Part shown: one piece after another, positions 1 through 8,991 of the stretch
How the letters are laid out: every line of letters starts with the position of its first letter
Position numbering within the stretch: the stretch's first letter is position 1
The notes under the pieces: model-generated
Told to the model about the DNA's origin: nothing
What the model saw: the letters and a program-made list of their open reading frames with translations, nothing else
The model's database searches: none
Program-made: the position numbers and the translations under genes
Assembly (NCBI GenBank): GCA_937958185.1
Contig: CALFFN010000031.1
Location: 1-54,981, forward strand
Source: an uncultured Neglectibacter sp.
Lineage (GTDB): Bacteria; Bacillota; Clostridia; Oscillospirales; Acutalibacteraceae
Length of the DNA stretch: 54,981 nt
Direction of reading: 5' to 3'

Positions 1-33
1 GGTGGTTATTTCTTTTGCTCCGCTTTTTTATCT

Positions 34-52
34 CCCCCGGTAAAACCGGGGG
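34..52 (+). terminator. GC-rich hairpin at window edge
   Basis: A perfect 7-bp stem (CCCCCGG / CCGGGGG) with a TAAAA loop is followed by ATTTATTT. It probably ends a plus-strand gene lying before the window. The T-run is broken, so termination is likely but not certain. Confidence 0.4.
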
Positions 53-83
53 ATTTATTTCGCCTCATGGCGCCATAGAGAAA

Positions 84-107
84 TGCCGGACGTTTTCACG
101 CCCGGCA
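84..107 (-). terminator. terminator of the GH3 gene
   Basis: Read on the minus strand, a 9-bp stem (TGCCGGGCG / CGTCCGGCA, one wobble pair) with a TGAAAA loop is followed by TTTCTC. It lies just downstream of the GH3 stop codon. Confidence 0.55.
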
Positions 108-123
108 CTTCTTTTCGTTTCCG

Positions 124-2925
124 TTATTCTGACTGCCGCGCTTTCATCAGCTCGTCCAGCGTCATTTTCAGCTCCAGCGTGCAGGACTGGATCGCAAGCC
201 CGGTCTGCGCGGGGAAGAACCGCAGATAGAACGTGCCGGAGAAGCCGGGAACGTCCATCGTGACGGTTTTCCAGTCACGCTCGCTGCCGGTCAGGGTCAC
301 CGTGCCCAGCAAATTCCTGTCCTGGAAAATGGAGATAGGCAGCTGGGACACGTCGTTCTTGTCGGTGCTGCGCAGGGAAAGCTTCAGCTCATACAGCCCG
401 CGTTCCTTCACCGTTACGGAGAACCGGGTATTCTGCCCCTTTTCCAGCCGGATCACGGAGGTATCCAGCTCTACCCTGCCGTCAGCGCCGCTTTCGGCAT
501 AGTAGATCTCCCCGGCGTCGCCATCGTCAAGAGAGGGGGCTTCCGCCAGCTCTTTGTCAAGCGCCGTCTCCTCCCCGCACAGCCTGGGGAATGCCGGGGA
601 ACGGAGCAGGAATTTACAGATATTGGCGGCGCTGCGGAGAAATTCCCCTCTCGTCACCGTGCCGGAAGCAAGCCCCTGGGCGGAATTGTCGTTGCTGGTG
701 TTTTCCTCGGCGCTGGCTGTGACCATATACAGGTCGTTCTGCGCCCGCACCATGGACGCCATGTTGGTGCGCTCGCCCAGCTCGCCCTCGTCATTTCCCT
801 TTGCCCACCAGTCGGTCATGACCTGCCCGGCAAAGCCCCATTCCTTTCGCAGAATGGTGGTAAGCAGATCGTAATTGCTGGCAGCCCAGAAACCGTTGAT
901 GGGGTTATAGCTGGTCATGATGGAATAGGCGCCGCCCTCCTTCACCGCCAGCTCAAAGGCTTTCAGGTACAGCTCCCGCAAAGCCCGCTCGGAGATCACC
1001 GCTTCCACATCTGTCCGGTGAAATTCCTGGCTGTTGCAGGCAAAATGCTTGATCGTCCCGGTAACGCCGTACTTCTGCATTCCCTGCAGCTGCGCCGCCG
1101 CCATTTTCCCCGTAAGCAGGGGGTCCTCTGAAAAATATTCAAAGTTTCTGCCGTTCAAGGGGTGGCGGTGGATATTGATGCCGGGTCCCAGCAGGGTGTC
1201 CACCTTGTTTTTCCGCAGCTCCATACCCTCGTATTCGTACAGCTCTTTCACCAGTTCCGGGTAGAAGGTGCACGCCTGGCAGGTGCCGTTGGGCATGGAG
1301 AACGCCCGGGTGCCGCAGTCCATGCGAATGCCACTGGGACCGTCTGCGCAGCAGCCCGTGGGAATGCCGTACTCCAGCAGCCTGTCGGTCACGCCGCCGA
1401 ACGCCCCTGCCGTACCGGGGGTGACCTTGGGGGAGCACATTCCCTCGCCGCGGACGATGCAGCACAGGTCTTCATCGGTAAGCTGGGAAAGGAACTGCTC
1501 CATGGTAACTTTTCCCGTTGCCACGTCCTTCAGCTTCCAGCCCTTATCTCCTGCGCAGGGAGTGCTTTCCGGCAGGGCTTCCCTGCGCCGCGCCATGGGG
1601 TCTACCGTCCGCTGGGGAACGGCTTCCCAGGTCTTTTCATAGATGCCGTCCCGCTTTTCCCCGGGACGCAGGCGGTCAAAGGCTGTCACAGGAGCGCAGG
1701 CTTCCTCCAATTGTTCAATTACGGTTTCCGGCAGATCGGCAGAGCCTGCCAGAGTGGCGGTCCTCACGTCCGTGCCCAGATAGAAGCGGTATTCCCCAGC
1801 TTCCAGCACCCAGCAGGACTTATGCCCTGTAGCGCCGCTGTCATCGTAGGAAGCAAGGGCGGACACGGGACATTCCATGGTCAGCGTCTGGCTTTCACCG
1901 GGCTGTAAAAGCCTTGTCTTTTCAAAGGCGCACAGCGACCGGGCAGCCTTGCCCAGCTTACCCTGCGGGGCTTCGCAGTAGACCTGCGCCACCTCCTTGC
2001 CGGCGGTATCGCCCGTATTTTTCACCGTAGCGGAGAACCGCACCGTTTTGCCGTCGCAGCTCACTTCTCCGGGAACAAGCTCAAAGGTGGTGTAGGAAAG
2101 CCCAAAGCCAAAGGGATACAGCACCTTTTCCGGGGCAAAGGTTTCAAAATAGCGGTACCCTACATAGATATCCTCGGCATACACATTTCTGGTTTCGCTG
2201 CCGTAGTTCCCGGCGGCGGGATAATCGTCGATGGAGCGCGCAATGGTATCGGACAGCTTGCCGGAGGGGACGGCTTTCCCGACCAGCACGTCCGCCGTGC
2301 CCAGCCCGCCTTCCTGACCGCCCTGCCAAACGTACAGCACAGCACCGGGCTTATATTCTTCCACCCAGTTCATGTCCAGAATGCTGCCGGTGTTCAGCAC
2401 CACGGCGACCCGGGAAAACGCGGCGCAGACCTTTTGAAGGACTTCCCGTTCCGCCTGTGCCAGCAGGTAGCTGCCCTCGGCGGCGGAATTGTCCTTGTCC
2501 TCCCCGGCGGTGCGACCCAAAATCACCAGCGCTGCGTCATTTCTGGCTGCCGCCTGTTCCACCAGCGCCGTGTCCAGCGGCATTTCCTCCTGGTACCAGG
2601 GCTCCGCCGCCCAGCCGACGCCCACATCGAAGGGGTGGTCCTTCAGCCAGGTCTCATAGGCAGCCTTCACAATGCCGTCCATCTCCACGGTGCCGTCGGC
2701 TTCCAGCGCCTCGGGGATACCCGGCACGGGGGCGGTGTTCACCAAGCCGCCGGAGCCTGTGCCGCTTTTGTAATAGTTGAACTGGCTGCGCCCGAACACC
2801 GCCAGCTTTGTGCCCTTTACAAAGGGCAGCGTATGGTTCTCATTGCGCAGCAGCACCGCGCCTTCCGCCACGGTCTCTCTTGCTTTCGCGGCATATGCCT
2901 TGGGGTCAAATTTCTTTGCTTCCAT
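124..2925 (-). CDS. Glycoside hydrolase family 3 (beta-glucosidase type), permuted domain order
   Basis: A predicted GH3 beta-glycosidase of 933 residues with no signal peptide, so probably cytoplasmic and acting on imported oligosaccharides. The usual GH3 order is reversed. The alpha/beta sandwich comes first (residues about 15-300, with LLRNENHTLPF and the AVFGRSQFNYY strand), then a fibronectin-III-like domain (about 310-420, VKNTGDTAGKEVAQVY). The TIM-barrel domain follows (about 455-790, with IKHFACNSQE and the nucleophile motif VMTDWW, catalytic Asp about 705). A carbohydrate-binding-like beta domain lies at the C-terminus. This order is known from rumen beta-glucosidases such as those of Ruminococcus albus and Butyrivibrio fibrisolvens. 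The start at 2925 is chosen because GGGAGG lies upstream of it; an upstream in-frame codon at 2997 overlaps the promoter. Substrate specificity cannot be read from the sequence. Confidence 0.93.
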   Translation of the reverse strand: MEAKKFDPKAYAAKARETVAEGAVLLRNENHTLPFVKGTKLAVFGRSQFNYYKSGTGSGGLVNTAPVPGIPEALEADGTVEMDGIVKAAYETWLKDHPFDVGVGWAAEPWYQEEMPLDTALVEQAAARNDAALVILGRTAGEDKDNSAAEGSYLLAQAEREVLQKVCAAFSRVAVVLNTGSILDMNWVEEYKPGAVLYVWQGGQEGGLGTADVLVGKAVPSGKLSDTIARSIDDYPAAGNYGSETRNVYAEDIYVGYRYFETFAPEKVLYPFGFGLSYTTFELVPGEVSCDGKTVRFSATVKNTGDTAGKEVAQVYCEAPQGKLGKAARSLCAFEKTRLLQPGESQTLTMECPVSALASYDDSGATGHKSCWVLEAGEYRFYLGTDVRTATLAGSADLPETVIEQLEEACAPVTAFDRLRPGEKRDGIYEKTWEAVPQRTVDPMARRREALPESTPCAGDKGWKLKDVATGKVTMEQFLSQLTDEDLCCIVRGEGMCSPKVTPGTAGAFGGVTDRLLEYGIPTGCCADGPSGIRMDCGTRAFSMPNGTCQACTFYPELVKELYEYEGMELRKNKVDTLLGPGINIHRHPLNGRNFEYFSEDPLLTGKMAAAQLQGMQKYGVTGTIKHFACNSQEFHRTDVEAVISERALRELYLKAFELAVKEGGAYSIMTSYNPINGFWAASNYDLLTTILRKEWGFAGQVMTDWWAKGNDEGELGERTNMASMVRAQNDLYMVTASAEENTSNDNSAQGLASGTVTRGEFLRSAANICKFLLRSPAFPRLCGEETALDKELAEAPSLDDGDAGEIYYAESGADGRVELDTSVIRLEKGQNTRFSVTVKERGLYELKLSLRSTDKNDVSQLPISIFQDRNLLGTVTLTGSERDWKTVTMDVPGFSGTFYLRFFPAQTGLAIQSCTLELKMTLDELMKARQSE

Positions 2926-2970
2926 TCTTCTGCCTCCCAAACTTGTGTGATATTCCGAAATTCTGTTTTG

Positions 2971-2999
2971 ATTATAACAGAATCTATGGAAATTCACAA
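2971..2999 (-). promoter_or_regulatory. sigma-A promoter of the GH3 gene
   Basis: On the minus strand TTGTGA (2994-2999), a 17-nt spacer and a perfect TATAAT (2971-2976) lie about 45 nt upstream of the chosen GH3 start. Confidence 0.65.
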
Positions 3000-3029
3000 G
3001 ATGGAAAAGCGTTTTGCCCTTATAAAAAT

Positions 3030-4067
3030 TTACGCCAGCTTTTGATACCCCACCAGCTTCATCGCCCGGTCAAAGGCAGATTTGTAGTGTTTGGCGAAGA
3101 CCATGCGAAATTCCCCGGCATAGATGGCGAGCCGGCCGTTGAAGCCGGTTTTGAATCGGTAAACGCCGTAGTTCGGGTGCTGGGGGTCGTACCAGCAGGG
3201 CACGCCCTGGAAATCGTATACAGCGCAGCCGGCTTCCACCGCCCAGCGTATCATCTCCCACTGCATGAGATAGTTGGGCATGACCTCCCTGTGGGCGGCG
3301 GTGGACGCGCCGTACACATAGCAGGTCCGCCCGCCGTACTGCACGCAGATCGCCCCGGAAAGGGGCTGCCCCTCATATTCGCAGAGGTACAGGCGGCATT
3401 TCTCCCCCAAGGCGTCCATCATTCCCTCAAAGTATGCCTGGGAGCGCACCCGGAAGCCGTCCCGCTTCCCTGTCTCCTCCATCAGCCGCTGGAAATCCCC
3501 CAGCCGCTCCCTGCCGCACACCGTACATGTCACGCCCTTACGCTTTGCCAGGCCGATGTTGTAGCGGCACTTGCCCTTGAAGGAGCGCAGCAGCTCTTCC
3601 TCGCTTCTGTTTTGCAGTTCCAGAATGTAATTGTTCCGGCTTTGAATGGTTTTTTCGTCCGGCTGCCAGGGCTGGAAAGAAAACCCCGCCGCGCGAAGGG
3701 CGAAAATCTTTTTGCTGTCCGTCTCCTCGATCAGCGGGTCGAGCTTGAAGGAATAGGCATGATATTTCCGGGAAAGCTGCCAAACGCCCAGCAGCAGCTC
3801 CTGCAGCACGGCGGCGTCTTCATAATCCCAAACAGGTCCCCGCGGGGAGTAGAGAAAGGCTTTCAGAGGCAGCGGGAACTTCTTTACCAGCACCAGCATG
3901 GAGCCGCAGATGCGCCCGCCGCCGTCCCGGACGATCACCGCCTCGTGGAGCCAGTCCTGCTTCACCCCGCACCAGCGGACGGACTGCATAAAGCTACCGC
4001 CCATTTCCTCCACAAAGGCTTCATATTCCGCCACCGCTTCCGCGTTTGTAAAATCGAGAAATTCCAT
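3030..4067 (-). CDS. FemAB/FemX-type peptidyltransferase-like protein (GNAT fold)
   Basis: A 345-residue cytoplasmic protein of the FemABX/MurMN family, which add amino acids from aminoacyl-tRNA to the lipid II stem peptide. Supporting features are the N-terminal acyltransferase half (FMQSVRWCGVKQDW), the central block LLRSFKGKCRYNIGLAKRKGV with its basic residues, and the C-terminal half with YVYGASTAAHREVMPNYLMQ, YDFQGVP and the end block GVYRFKTGFNG. The last is typical of FemX and MurM. Length fits a family member without the long coiled-coil arm. The start has AAAGGAG 7 nt upstream. It stands alone between the GH3 gene and the AAA+ gene. The amino acid and acceptor are unknown; a role in the peptidoglycan cross-bridge is inferred from the family. 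Confidence 0.85.
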   Translation of the reverse strand: MEFLDFTNAEAVAEYEAFVEEMGGSFMQSVRWCGVKQDWLHEAVIVRDGGGRICGSMLVLVKKFPLPLKAFLYSPRGPVWDYEDAAVLQELLLGVWQLSRKYHAYSFKLDPLIEETDSKKIFALRAAGFSFQPWQPDEKTIQSRNNYILELQNRSEEELLRSFKGKCRYNIGLAKRKGVTCTVCGRERLGDFQRLMEETGKRDGFRVRSQAYFEGMMDALGEKCRLYLCEYEGQPLSGAICVQYGGRTCYVYGASTAAHREVMPNYLMQWEMIRWAVEAGCAVYDFQGVPCWYDPQHPNYGVYRFKTGFNGRLAIYAGEFRMVFAKHYKSAFDRAMKLVGYQKLA

Positions 4068-4130
4068 GTTCCTTCTCCTTTCGCCATTTATGGATTAGAC
4101 GGGTAAAACGAAGAAAAGGTAACAGGGAAA

Positions 4131-4160
4131 GGAAAAAGCCGACGGGAAACCCCATCGGCT
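4131..4160 (-). terminator. terminator of the AAA+/aroD operon
   Basis: On the minus strand a 10-bp stem (AGCCGATGGG / CCCGTCGGCT, one wobble pair) with a GTTT loop is followed by TTTTTCC. It lies 16 nt after the AAA+ stop codon. Confidence 0.8.
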
Positions 4161-4175
4161 CTCACTATTTGCAGC

Positions 4176-6311
4176 TCAGCCTGCCGTTTCCGGCGGCGCG
4201 CTCTCCTCAAGCTCAAAATCCGACCGCAGCAGAAGCTCCAGGTCCCGCTGCTCCGGCGGCAGCTTCATGTTCCGGCGGGAACAGTTTAAAATCGCGTCCT
4301 CCACCTTGTTCCGCGCCATACGCCCGTTGCCGTTGGTGCGGGGGTCCCCCTCCCGCTGCATGGTCCCGTAATAGGCGAGCAGGGGCTTGTCGCAGTCCTC
4401 CGCCAAGCGGTAGCCCTTGCCTTTCACAATGCTTCTGGTGATCTCCAGCAGCTCCTCCGCCGTATAATCGGGGAACTCGATCAGATTCGGGAACCGGGAG
4501 CGCAAGCCGGAATTGGCGGTGAGGAACTCCTCCATCTCCCGGGAATAGCCTGCCAAGATCACCAGCAGGTCGTCCCGGTGGTCCTCCATGCCCTTTACCA
4601 GCGTGTCAATGGCTTCCAGCCCAAAGCTGTCGTCCTTTCCCCGGAACAGAGAATAGGCTTCATCGATAAACAGCACGCCGCCCAAAGCGGACTGAATGGC
4701 TTTCTGGGTCAGAGGCGCGGTATGCCCCACGTATCTGCCCACCAGGTCGGCGCGGGTCACTTCAATGAGCTGCCCGCCCTGCAGCACGCCGATGGCTTTC
4801 AAGTACCGGGAAACGATGCGGGCAACGGTGGTTTTGCCCGTGCCGGGGTTCCCGGTAAAGATCATATGCATGGAGGGGGATTCGGCTTTCAGTCCCTTCT
4901 CCCGGCGCATTTGCTGGATTTTGAAATTGTCCTCCAGCGAAAGAATGTATTCCTTGATCTCCGTCAGCCCCACGATCTCGGAAAGCTCCTGCTTTACGCT
5001 TTCTATCGCCGCTTCCCGGGCGGCGTCTCCCGTGTCGCCGGCAGCCCGCAGGACGGCTTCCTCCCCGTCCCGCTCGTAAGTAAGGAGCAAACCGTTTTCG
5101 TCCCCGGTCAGCTTGCCTGAAAGCCCGCTCAGCCCCTGCCGGAGCTTTGCCTCACTGAGCGCGCCGTAAAACTGCTCCGCCCCGTCCCGGAGCGCCGCCG
5201 CGCCCTGCTCCGGGCGGAACGCATCTGCCAGCGCTTTTTTCGCGGTATCGTCGTAAGTAAGGGTGAAGTGCAGCTGCTTTTCCGCTTTGGCGCAAAGCTC
5301 CTGCAAAGCCCTGTCCGCAATGGCAAGAAGGCTTTCCGGGGAAAATGGCTTTGTCTCGCAGATGTCGTCCAGCGCGGACAAAAACGGCATTCCAAAGGAA
5401 TCCGCCAGCCTGGTTTCCGGCTTCTCCGTCACCAAAAACAGATATTTCCCCGCGCCGGACAGGGAGGAGATCACCCCCGGCGCCAAAGCGTTTCCAATAT
5501 CTACCAGCAGCCCCTTTTGCTCCGCATAGCGGCTGGGCAGCGGCACCTCTCCTTCCCGGAACAGGGCGGACACCAGGGGCAGCACGGAGGGGTGGCAGCT
5601 TTCAAAATGCTCGAACACCAGCCCGCTTGCCCCGCTTTTCAAAGCGGCGTACAGGTCCTGAATAAAAAGCTTTTCCGAGCCGGCTTCCCGGTAATTTCCC
5701 AAATCTACCGCGGTAAGCTTCGGGCTTTTCAGCACGCCCTGCCGTCCCAGGGAAGCGGCAATGGCGCTCAGGGCGCTGTGCTTGCCCGTGCCGGGCTTTC
5801 CCAGCACCGCCGCCCTGCACAGCGGGGCGTTCTCCCCCGCGCCCGCCACAAAGGGGCGCTTGAAGGCAATGATGAGGGCGGAAAGAAATTCGTCCTGCCC
5901 CAGCACCTGCTCGCCCGCTTCCTTTTCGGCGGCGGCAAAGGCAGCTTCCAGGTCTTTTTCGCTGCCACCGTTCCCGGCGGACACAGCCGCTACGCCGTCC
6001 TGCTGCAGGCGCTGCTCCAGCTCCTTCAGATCGTCGTTTGCCGCCTGGGTAAGCTGCTCAATATTGCGCTGCAGCATTGCCGGCATTCCGCCGTTTACCT
6101 GTTCTACGGCGTCCAGCGCCCGCTGCGCCTGAGCGCTGTTTTCGGCGGGGTCCCATTCCAGAGAGACTCCCCCGCTTCCCGAAGCTGCCGAGGAGGTCTT
6201 TTCCGCCGGCGTTTTCGGCTTTCGCTCCTGCTTTTCTCCAGCGGAAGATTTCAGGTTCAGCTTCCCGCCCCGGAACATGGCTTCCAGCAAATCGTCAATA
6301 TCGTTTTTCAT
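4176..6311 (-). CDS. Two-module AAA+ ATPase, CbbX/SpoVK type
   Basis: A 711-residue soluble ATPase. After a low-complexity N-terminal region it has a first AAA module with Walker A GKPGTGKHS near residue 168 and a weak Walker B. The second, well-preserved module has Walker A GNPGTGKTT near 485, Walker B GVLFIDEAYSL near 545, a sensor-1 region VILAGYSREMEEF and the arginine-rich GLRSRFPN. This second module matches the CbbX/CfxQ and SpoVK family, whose members remodel protein complexes such as inhibited Rubisco. The first module looks regulatory, because its Walker B (LVFEHFES) lacks the usual Asp-Glu pair. aroD starts upstream and ends 24 nt before this gene, so the two are probably co-transcribed. 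The client protein is unknown. Confidence 0.85.
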   Translation of the reverse strand: MKNDIDDLLEAMFRGGKLNLKSSAGEKQERKPKTPAEKTSSAASGSGGVSLEWDPAENSAQAQRALDAVEQVNGGMPAMLQRNIEQLTQAANDDLKELEQRLQQDGVAAVSAGNGGSEKDLEAAFAAAEKEAGEQVLGQDEFLSALIIAFKRPFVAGAGENAPLCRAAVLGKPGTGKHSALSAIAASLGRQGVLKSPKLTAVDLGNYREAGSEKLFIQDLYAALKSGASGLVFEHFESCHPSVLPLVSALFREGEVPLPSRYAEQKGLLVDIGNALAPGVISSLSGAGKYLFLVTEKPETRLADSFGMPFLSALDDICETKPFSPESLLAIADRALQELCAKAEKQLHFTLTYDDTAKKALADAFRPEQGAAALRDGAEQFYGALSEAKLRQGLSGLSGKLTGDENGLLLTYERDGEEAVLRAAGDTGDAAREAAIESVKQELSEIVGLTEIKEYILSLEDNFKIQQMRREKGLKAESPSMHMIFTGNPGTGKTTVARIVSRYLKAIGVLQGGQLIEVTRADLVGRYVGHTAPLTQKAIQSALGGVLFIDEAYSLFRGKDDSFGLEAIDTLVKGMEDHRDDLLVILAGYSREMEEFLTANSGLRSRFPNLIEFPDYTAEELLEITRSIVKGKGYRLAEDCDKPLLAYYGTMQREGDPRTNGNGRMARNKVEDAILNCSRRNMKLPPEQRDLELLLRSDFELEESAPPETAG

Positions 6312-6336
6312 GGAAAAATCTCCCTCTTTTGTCTTT

Positions 6337-7083
6337 TCAGATTCCCGGATTCAGATCCTCCAGCATGGCGCGAAGGTCTTCGGCGTTGATCTGCCCCGGC
6401 GCGGAAGGACCCTGCCCGGCGGCAAAGGTCAGGCAGGAGCCAAAGACCGCCCCGCTGACCCGGCTGAGCTTTCCCAGCTCTCCCATGGACATGGTGATGA
6501 CAGGCCCTATGCTCTCCCGCGCCCGCAGGGTAGCGGAAAGCAGCGTCAGCACATCCCGGGGGCTTTGGGGCATTACCGCCATTTTGGGCAGGTCCGCTCC
6601 CAGCGCCTTCATTTTTTCCAGCGTGCGGACGATCTCGTCCTCCTTGGGCGTATGGGCAAAGCAGTGGCGGGACAGCACCACGCCTATTTCCTTTTCCCGG
6701 CATTTTTCAATTAACCGCCGCACCCGGTCTTCCCCGCAGGAAAGCTCGATATCCAGCAGCTGAAAACCGCCCTGGTCCAACAGCCCGGACAAAAACGCCT
6801 CATATGCCTCCGGGGATAATTCCACCCTGCCGCCCTCCGGCTTTGTCCGCACGGTGCACAGCAGCGGCGCATGGGACAGCCCCTCCCCCAGCGCGTGGAG
6901 AGCTTCGGAAAAGCTGCCGAAAAAGCAGTCTCCCCGCCACTCGTACAAATCGGCAGGCAGGTGCTTTACACAGGAAAGCTCACTGAGCAGGGCGGGCATT
7001 CCTCCGCCGATCAACGGAATACAGATTTTCGGCAAGCCTTCGCCAAAGCGAAGACCCGCGACCTCTACCGTTTTCACAAACAT
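6337..7083 (-). CDS. aroD: Type I 3-dehydroquinate dehydratase
   Basis: Converts 3-dehydroquinate to 3-dehydroshikimate in the shikimate pathway by a Schiff-base mechanism. At about 248 residues the length is normal. Family signatures are all present: DIELSCGED, the catalytic-histidine region VVLSRHCFAHTP, the Schiff-base lysine in DLPKMAVMP, and the C-terminal run with ITMSMGELGKLSR, VFGSCLTFA and SAPGQI. The start is uncertain between ATG 7083 and GTG 7077: GGGAG is only 3 nt before the ATG but 9 nt before the GTG. It lies first in a two-gene unit with the AAA+ ATPase. No other shikimate gene is nearby. A catabolic (quinate) role is possible, since a sugar-acid-type dehydratase is divergently transcribed next door, but this is inference. 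Confidence 0.9.
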   Translation of the reverse strand: MFVKTVEVAGLRFGEGLPKICIPLIGGGMPALLSELSCVKHLPADLYEWRGDCFFGSFSEALHALGEGLSHAPLLCTVRTKPEGGRVELSPEAYEAFLSGLLDQGGFQLLDIELSCGEDRVRRLIEKCREKEIGVVLSRHCFAHTPKEDEIVRTLEKMKALGADLPKMAVMPQSPRDVLTLLSATLRARESIGPVITMSMGELGKLSRVSGAVFGSCLTFAAGQGPSAPGQINAEDLRAMLEDLNPGI

Positions 7084-7194
7084 CAACTCCCGTCCTTACC
7101 ATTCCCACTTTCTCCCATTCTACACCAGTATACTGACCAAAGGGGGAAAAGTCAATTTTCCGGCGGTTTCGTAAGAAATTTTTGCGCAGTCCCG

Positions 7195-7223
7195 TGGAAA
7201 AGGAGAAAAAGGTATGCTATAAT
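7195..7223 (+). promoter_or_regulatory. promoter of the IlvD/Edd dehydratase
   Basis: A perfect TATAAT (7218-7223) lies 17 nt after TGGAAA (4 of 6 matches to the -35 box), 65 nt upstream of the dehydratase start. Confidence 0.55.
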
Positions 7224-7288
7224 TTTATGGTATCCGATGCCGGAAAAGGATAAAAGCTTTCAGAGCCGCTATGGGAGGAATTTTAGAT

Positions 7289-8974
7289 ATGCTGAAAAGT
7301 CAGGAAGTGCGGAAAATCGCGCCGGAAATGGACCCTCTGCGCATGGGCATGGGCTGGACGCCAGAGGACCTGGAAAAGCCCCAGATCATCATTGAAAGCA
7401 CCTACGGGCAGAGCCACCCGGGCAGCGCCCATTTATTGGAGCTTTCCCAGGCTGCCGCCGCCGGGGCGGACAGCAAAGGGGCAAAATCCGCCCTGTATTT
7501 TGCCACCGATATGTGCGACGGCATGTCCCAGGGGCACGACGGGGGAAATTATTCCCTGGCTTCCCGGAACACCATTGCCGATCTGATTGAAATTCATGTC
7601 AACGCCACCACCTTTGACGCCGGGGTGTTTTTGTCCAGCTGTGACAAATCCGTTCCCGCCCAGCTGATGGCAATGGGTCGGGTGGATATTCCCGCCATCA
7701 TGGTCACCGGCGGCGTGATGGAAGCAGGACCCGACCTGCTGACGCTGGAGCAGATCGGCAAATACAGCGCCATGCGGCGCCGTGGGGAGATCACGGAGGA
7801 GCAGCTGACCTATTATAAGCAGCATGCCTGCCCGTCCTGCGGGGCGTGCTCCTTCATGGGCACCGCCTCCACCATGCAAATCATGGCGGAAGCGCTGGGC
7901 TTGATGCTGCCGGGCACGGCGCTGATGCCCGCCACCTGCCCGGAGCTGAAAACAGCCGCGCGAAAAGCGGGAGAACAGGCGGCGGAACTGAGCCGCCTGG
8001 GGCTGACCGCCCGGAAGATCGTTACGGCACAGAGCTTTGAGAACGCCGTAATGGTCCATGCGGCGATCTCCGGCTCCACCAATACCCTGCTCCACCTACC
8101 TGCCATCGCGGCGGAATTTGGCGTTTCCCTCTCCCCGGACGATTTCGACCGCATTCACAAAAGCGCCCACTATCTGCTGGATATCCGCCCTGCCGGGCGG
8201 TGGCCCGCGCAGTATTTCTACTATGCCGGCGGCGTGCCCCGGATCATGGAGGAGATCAAGTCCATGCTCCATCTGGACGTGCTGACCGTCACCGGGAAAA
8301 CTTTAGGCGAAAATCTGGAGGACTTAAAGCATAACGGCTACTATGAGGGCTGCGACAAATATTTAAGGCAGACGGGGCTTCAGCGCACGGATATCATTCG
8401 CACCTTTGACAATCCCATCGGCACAAACGGTACGGTGGCGGTGCTGAAAGGAAATCTCGCGCCGAAGGGCAGCGTGGTAAAGCACAGCGCCGTGCCCAGG
8501 GAAATGCACAAAGCCATTCTCCGCGCCCGCCCCTTTGACTGCGAGGAGGACGCCATCGCCGCCGTGCTGCGCCATGAGATACAGCCCGGCGACGGGGTCA
8601 TCATTCGGTATGAGGGTCCCAAGGGCAGCGGAATGCCGGAAATGTTCTACACCACGGAAGCCATTTCCTCCGACCCCCAGCTTGCCGCTTCCATTGCCCT
8701 GATCACCGACGGTCGGTTCTCCGGGGCAAGCAAGGGTCCCGCCATCGGGCACGTTGCGCCGGAAGCCGCCGAGGGCGGTCCCATCGCGCTGGTGGAGGAG
8801 GGGGACCTGCTGGAGATCGACATTCCCGCCCGCGTCCTGCGCATCTGCGGCATTGCCGGAAAGATGCTGCCCGAGGAGGAAATCGCGGAAGTCCTGGCGC
8901 AACGCCGGAAAAACTGGAAGCCCCGCCCGTCCCGCTATTCCTCCGGCGTGCTGGGAAGCTTCACCCGCTCCTGA
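7289..8974 (+). CDS. IlvD/Edd family dehydratase, YjhG/YagF-like (probable sugar-acid dehydratase)
   Basis: An Fe-S dehydratase of the IlvD/Edd family, 561 residues. The Fe-S ligand regions are visible: a first Cys in ATDMCDGMSQG, SSCDKS near residue 118 and HACPSCGACSFMG near 181. The C-terminal block LITDGRFSGASKGPAIGHVAPEA carries the catalytic serine. Three stretches recall E. coli YjhG (xylonate dehydratase branch) more than IlvD: MGMGWTPEDLEK, MGTASTMQIMAEALGL and VHAAISGSTNTLLHLPAIA. YjhG itself is about 655 residues, so this is a shorter relative. A role on a sugar acid is therefore more likely than in branched-chain amino acid synthesis, and no ilv genes are near. The start is set at 7289 because GGGAGGA precedes it well; an in-frame ATG at 7271 contains that site. 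The substrate is not determinable. Confidence 0.85.
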   Translation: MLKSQEVRKIAPEMDPLRMGMGWTPEDLEKPQIIIESTYGQSHPGSAHLLELSQAAAAGADSKGAKSALYFATDMCDGMSQGHDGGNYSLASRNTIADLIEIHVNATTFDAGVFLSSCDKSVPAQLMAMGRVDIPAIMVTGGVMEAGPDLLTLEQIGKYSAMRRRGEITEEQLTYYKQHACPSCGACSFMGTASTMQIMAEALGLMLPGTALMPATCPELKTAARKAGEQAAELSRLGLTARKIVTAQSFENAVMVHAAISGSTNTLLHLPAIAAEFGVSLSPDDFDRIHKSAHYLLDIRPAGRWPAQYFYYAGGVPRIMEEIKSMLHLDVLTVTGKTLGENLEDLKHNGYYEGCDKYLRQTGLQRTDIIRTFDNPIGTNGTVAVLKGNLAPKGSVVKHSAVPREMHKAILRARPFDCEEDAIAAVLRHEIQPGDGVIIRYEGPKGSGMPEMFYTTEAISSDPQLAASIALITDGRFSGASKGPAIGHVAPEAAEGGPIALVEEGDLLEIDIPARVLRICGIAGKMLPEEEIAEVLAQRRKNWKPRPSRYSSGVLGSFTRS

Positions 8975-8991
8975 AAACGAAAGGAAGCCCT

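Noticed and set aside
7271..8974. Dihydroxy-acid dehydratase IlvD of branched-chain synthesis
   Set aside because: Family is right, but several blocks are closer to YjhG/YagF and there is no ilv or leu gene nearby.
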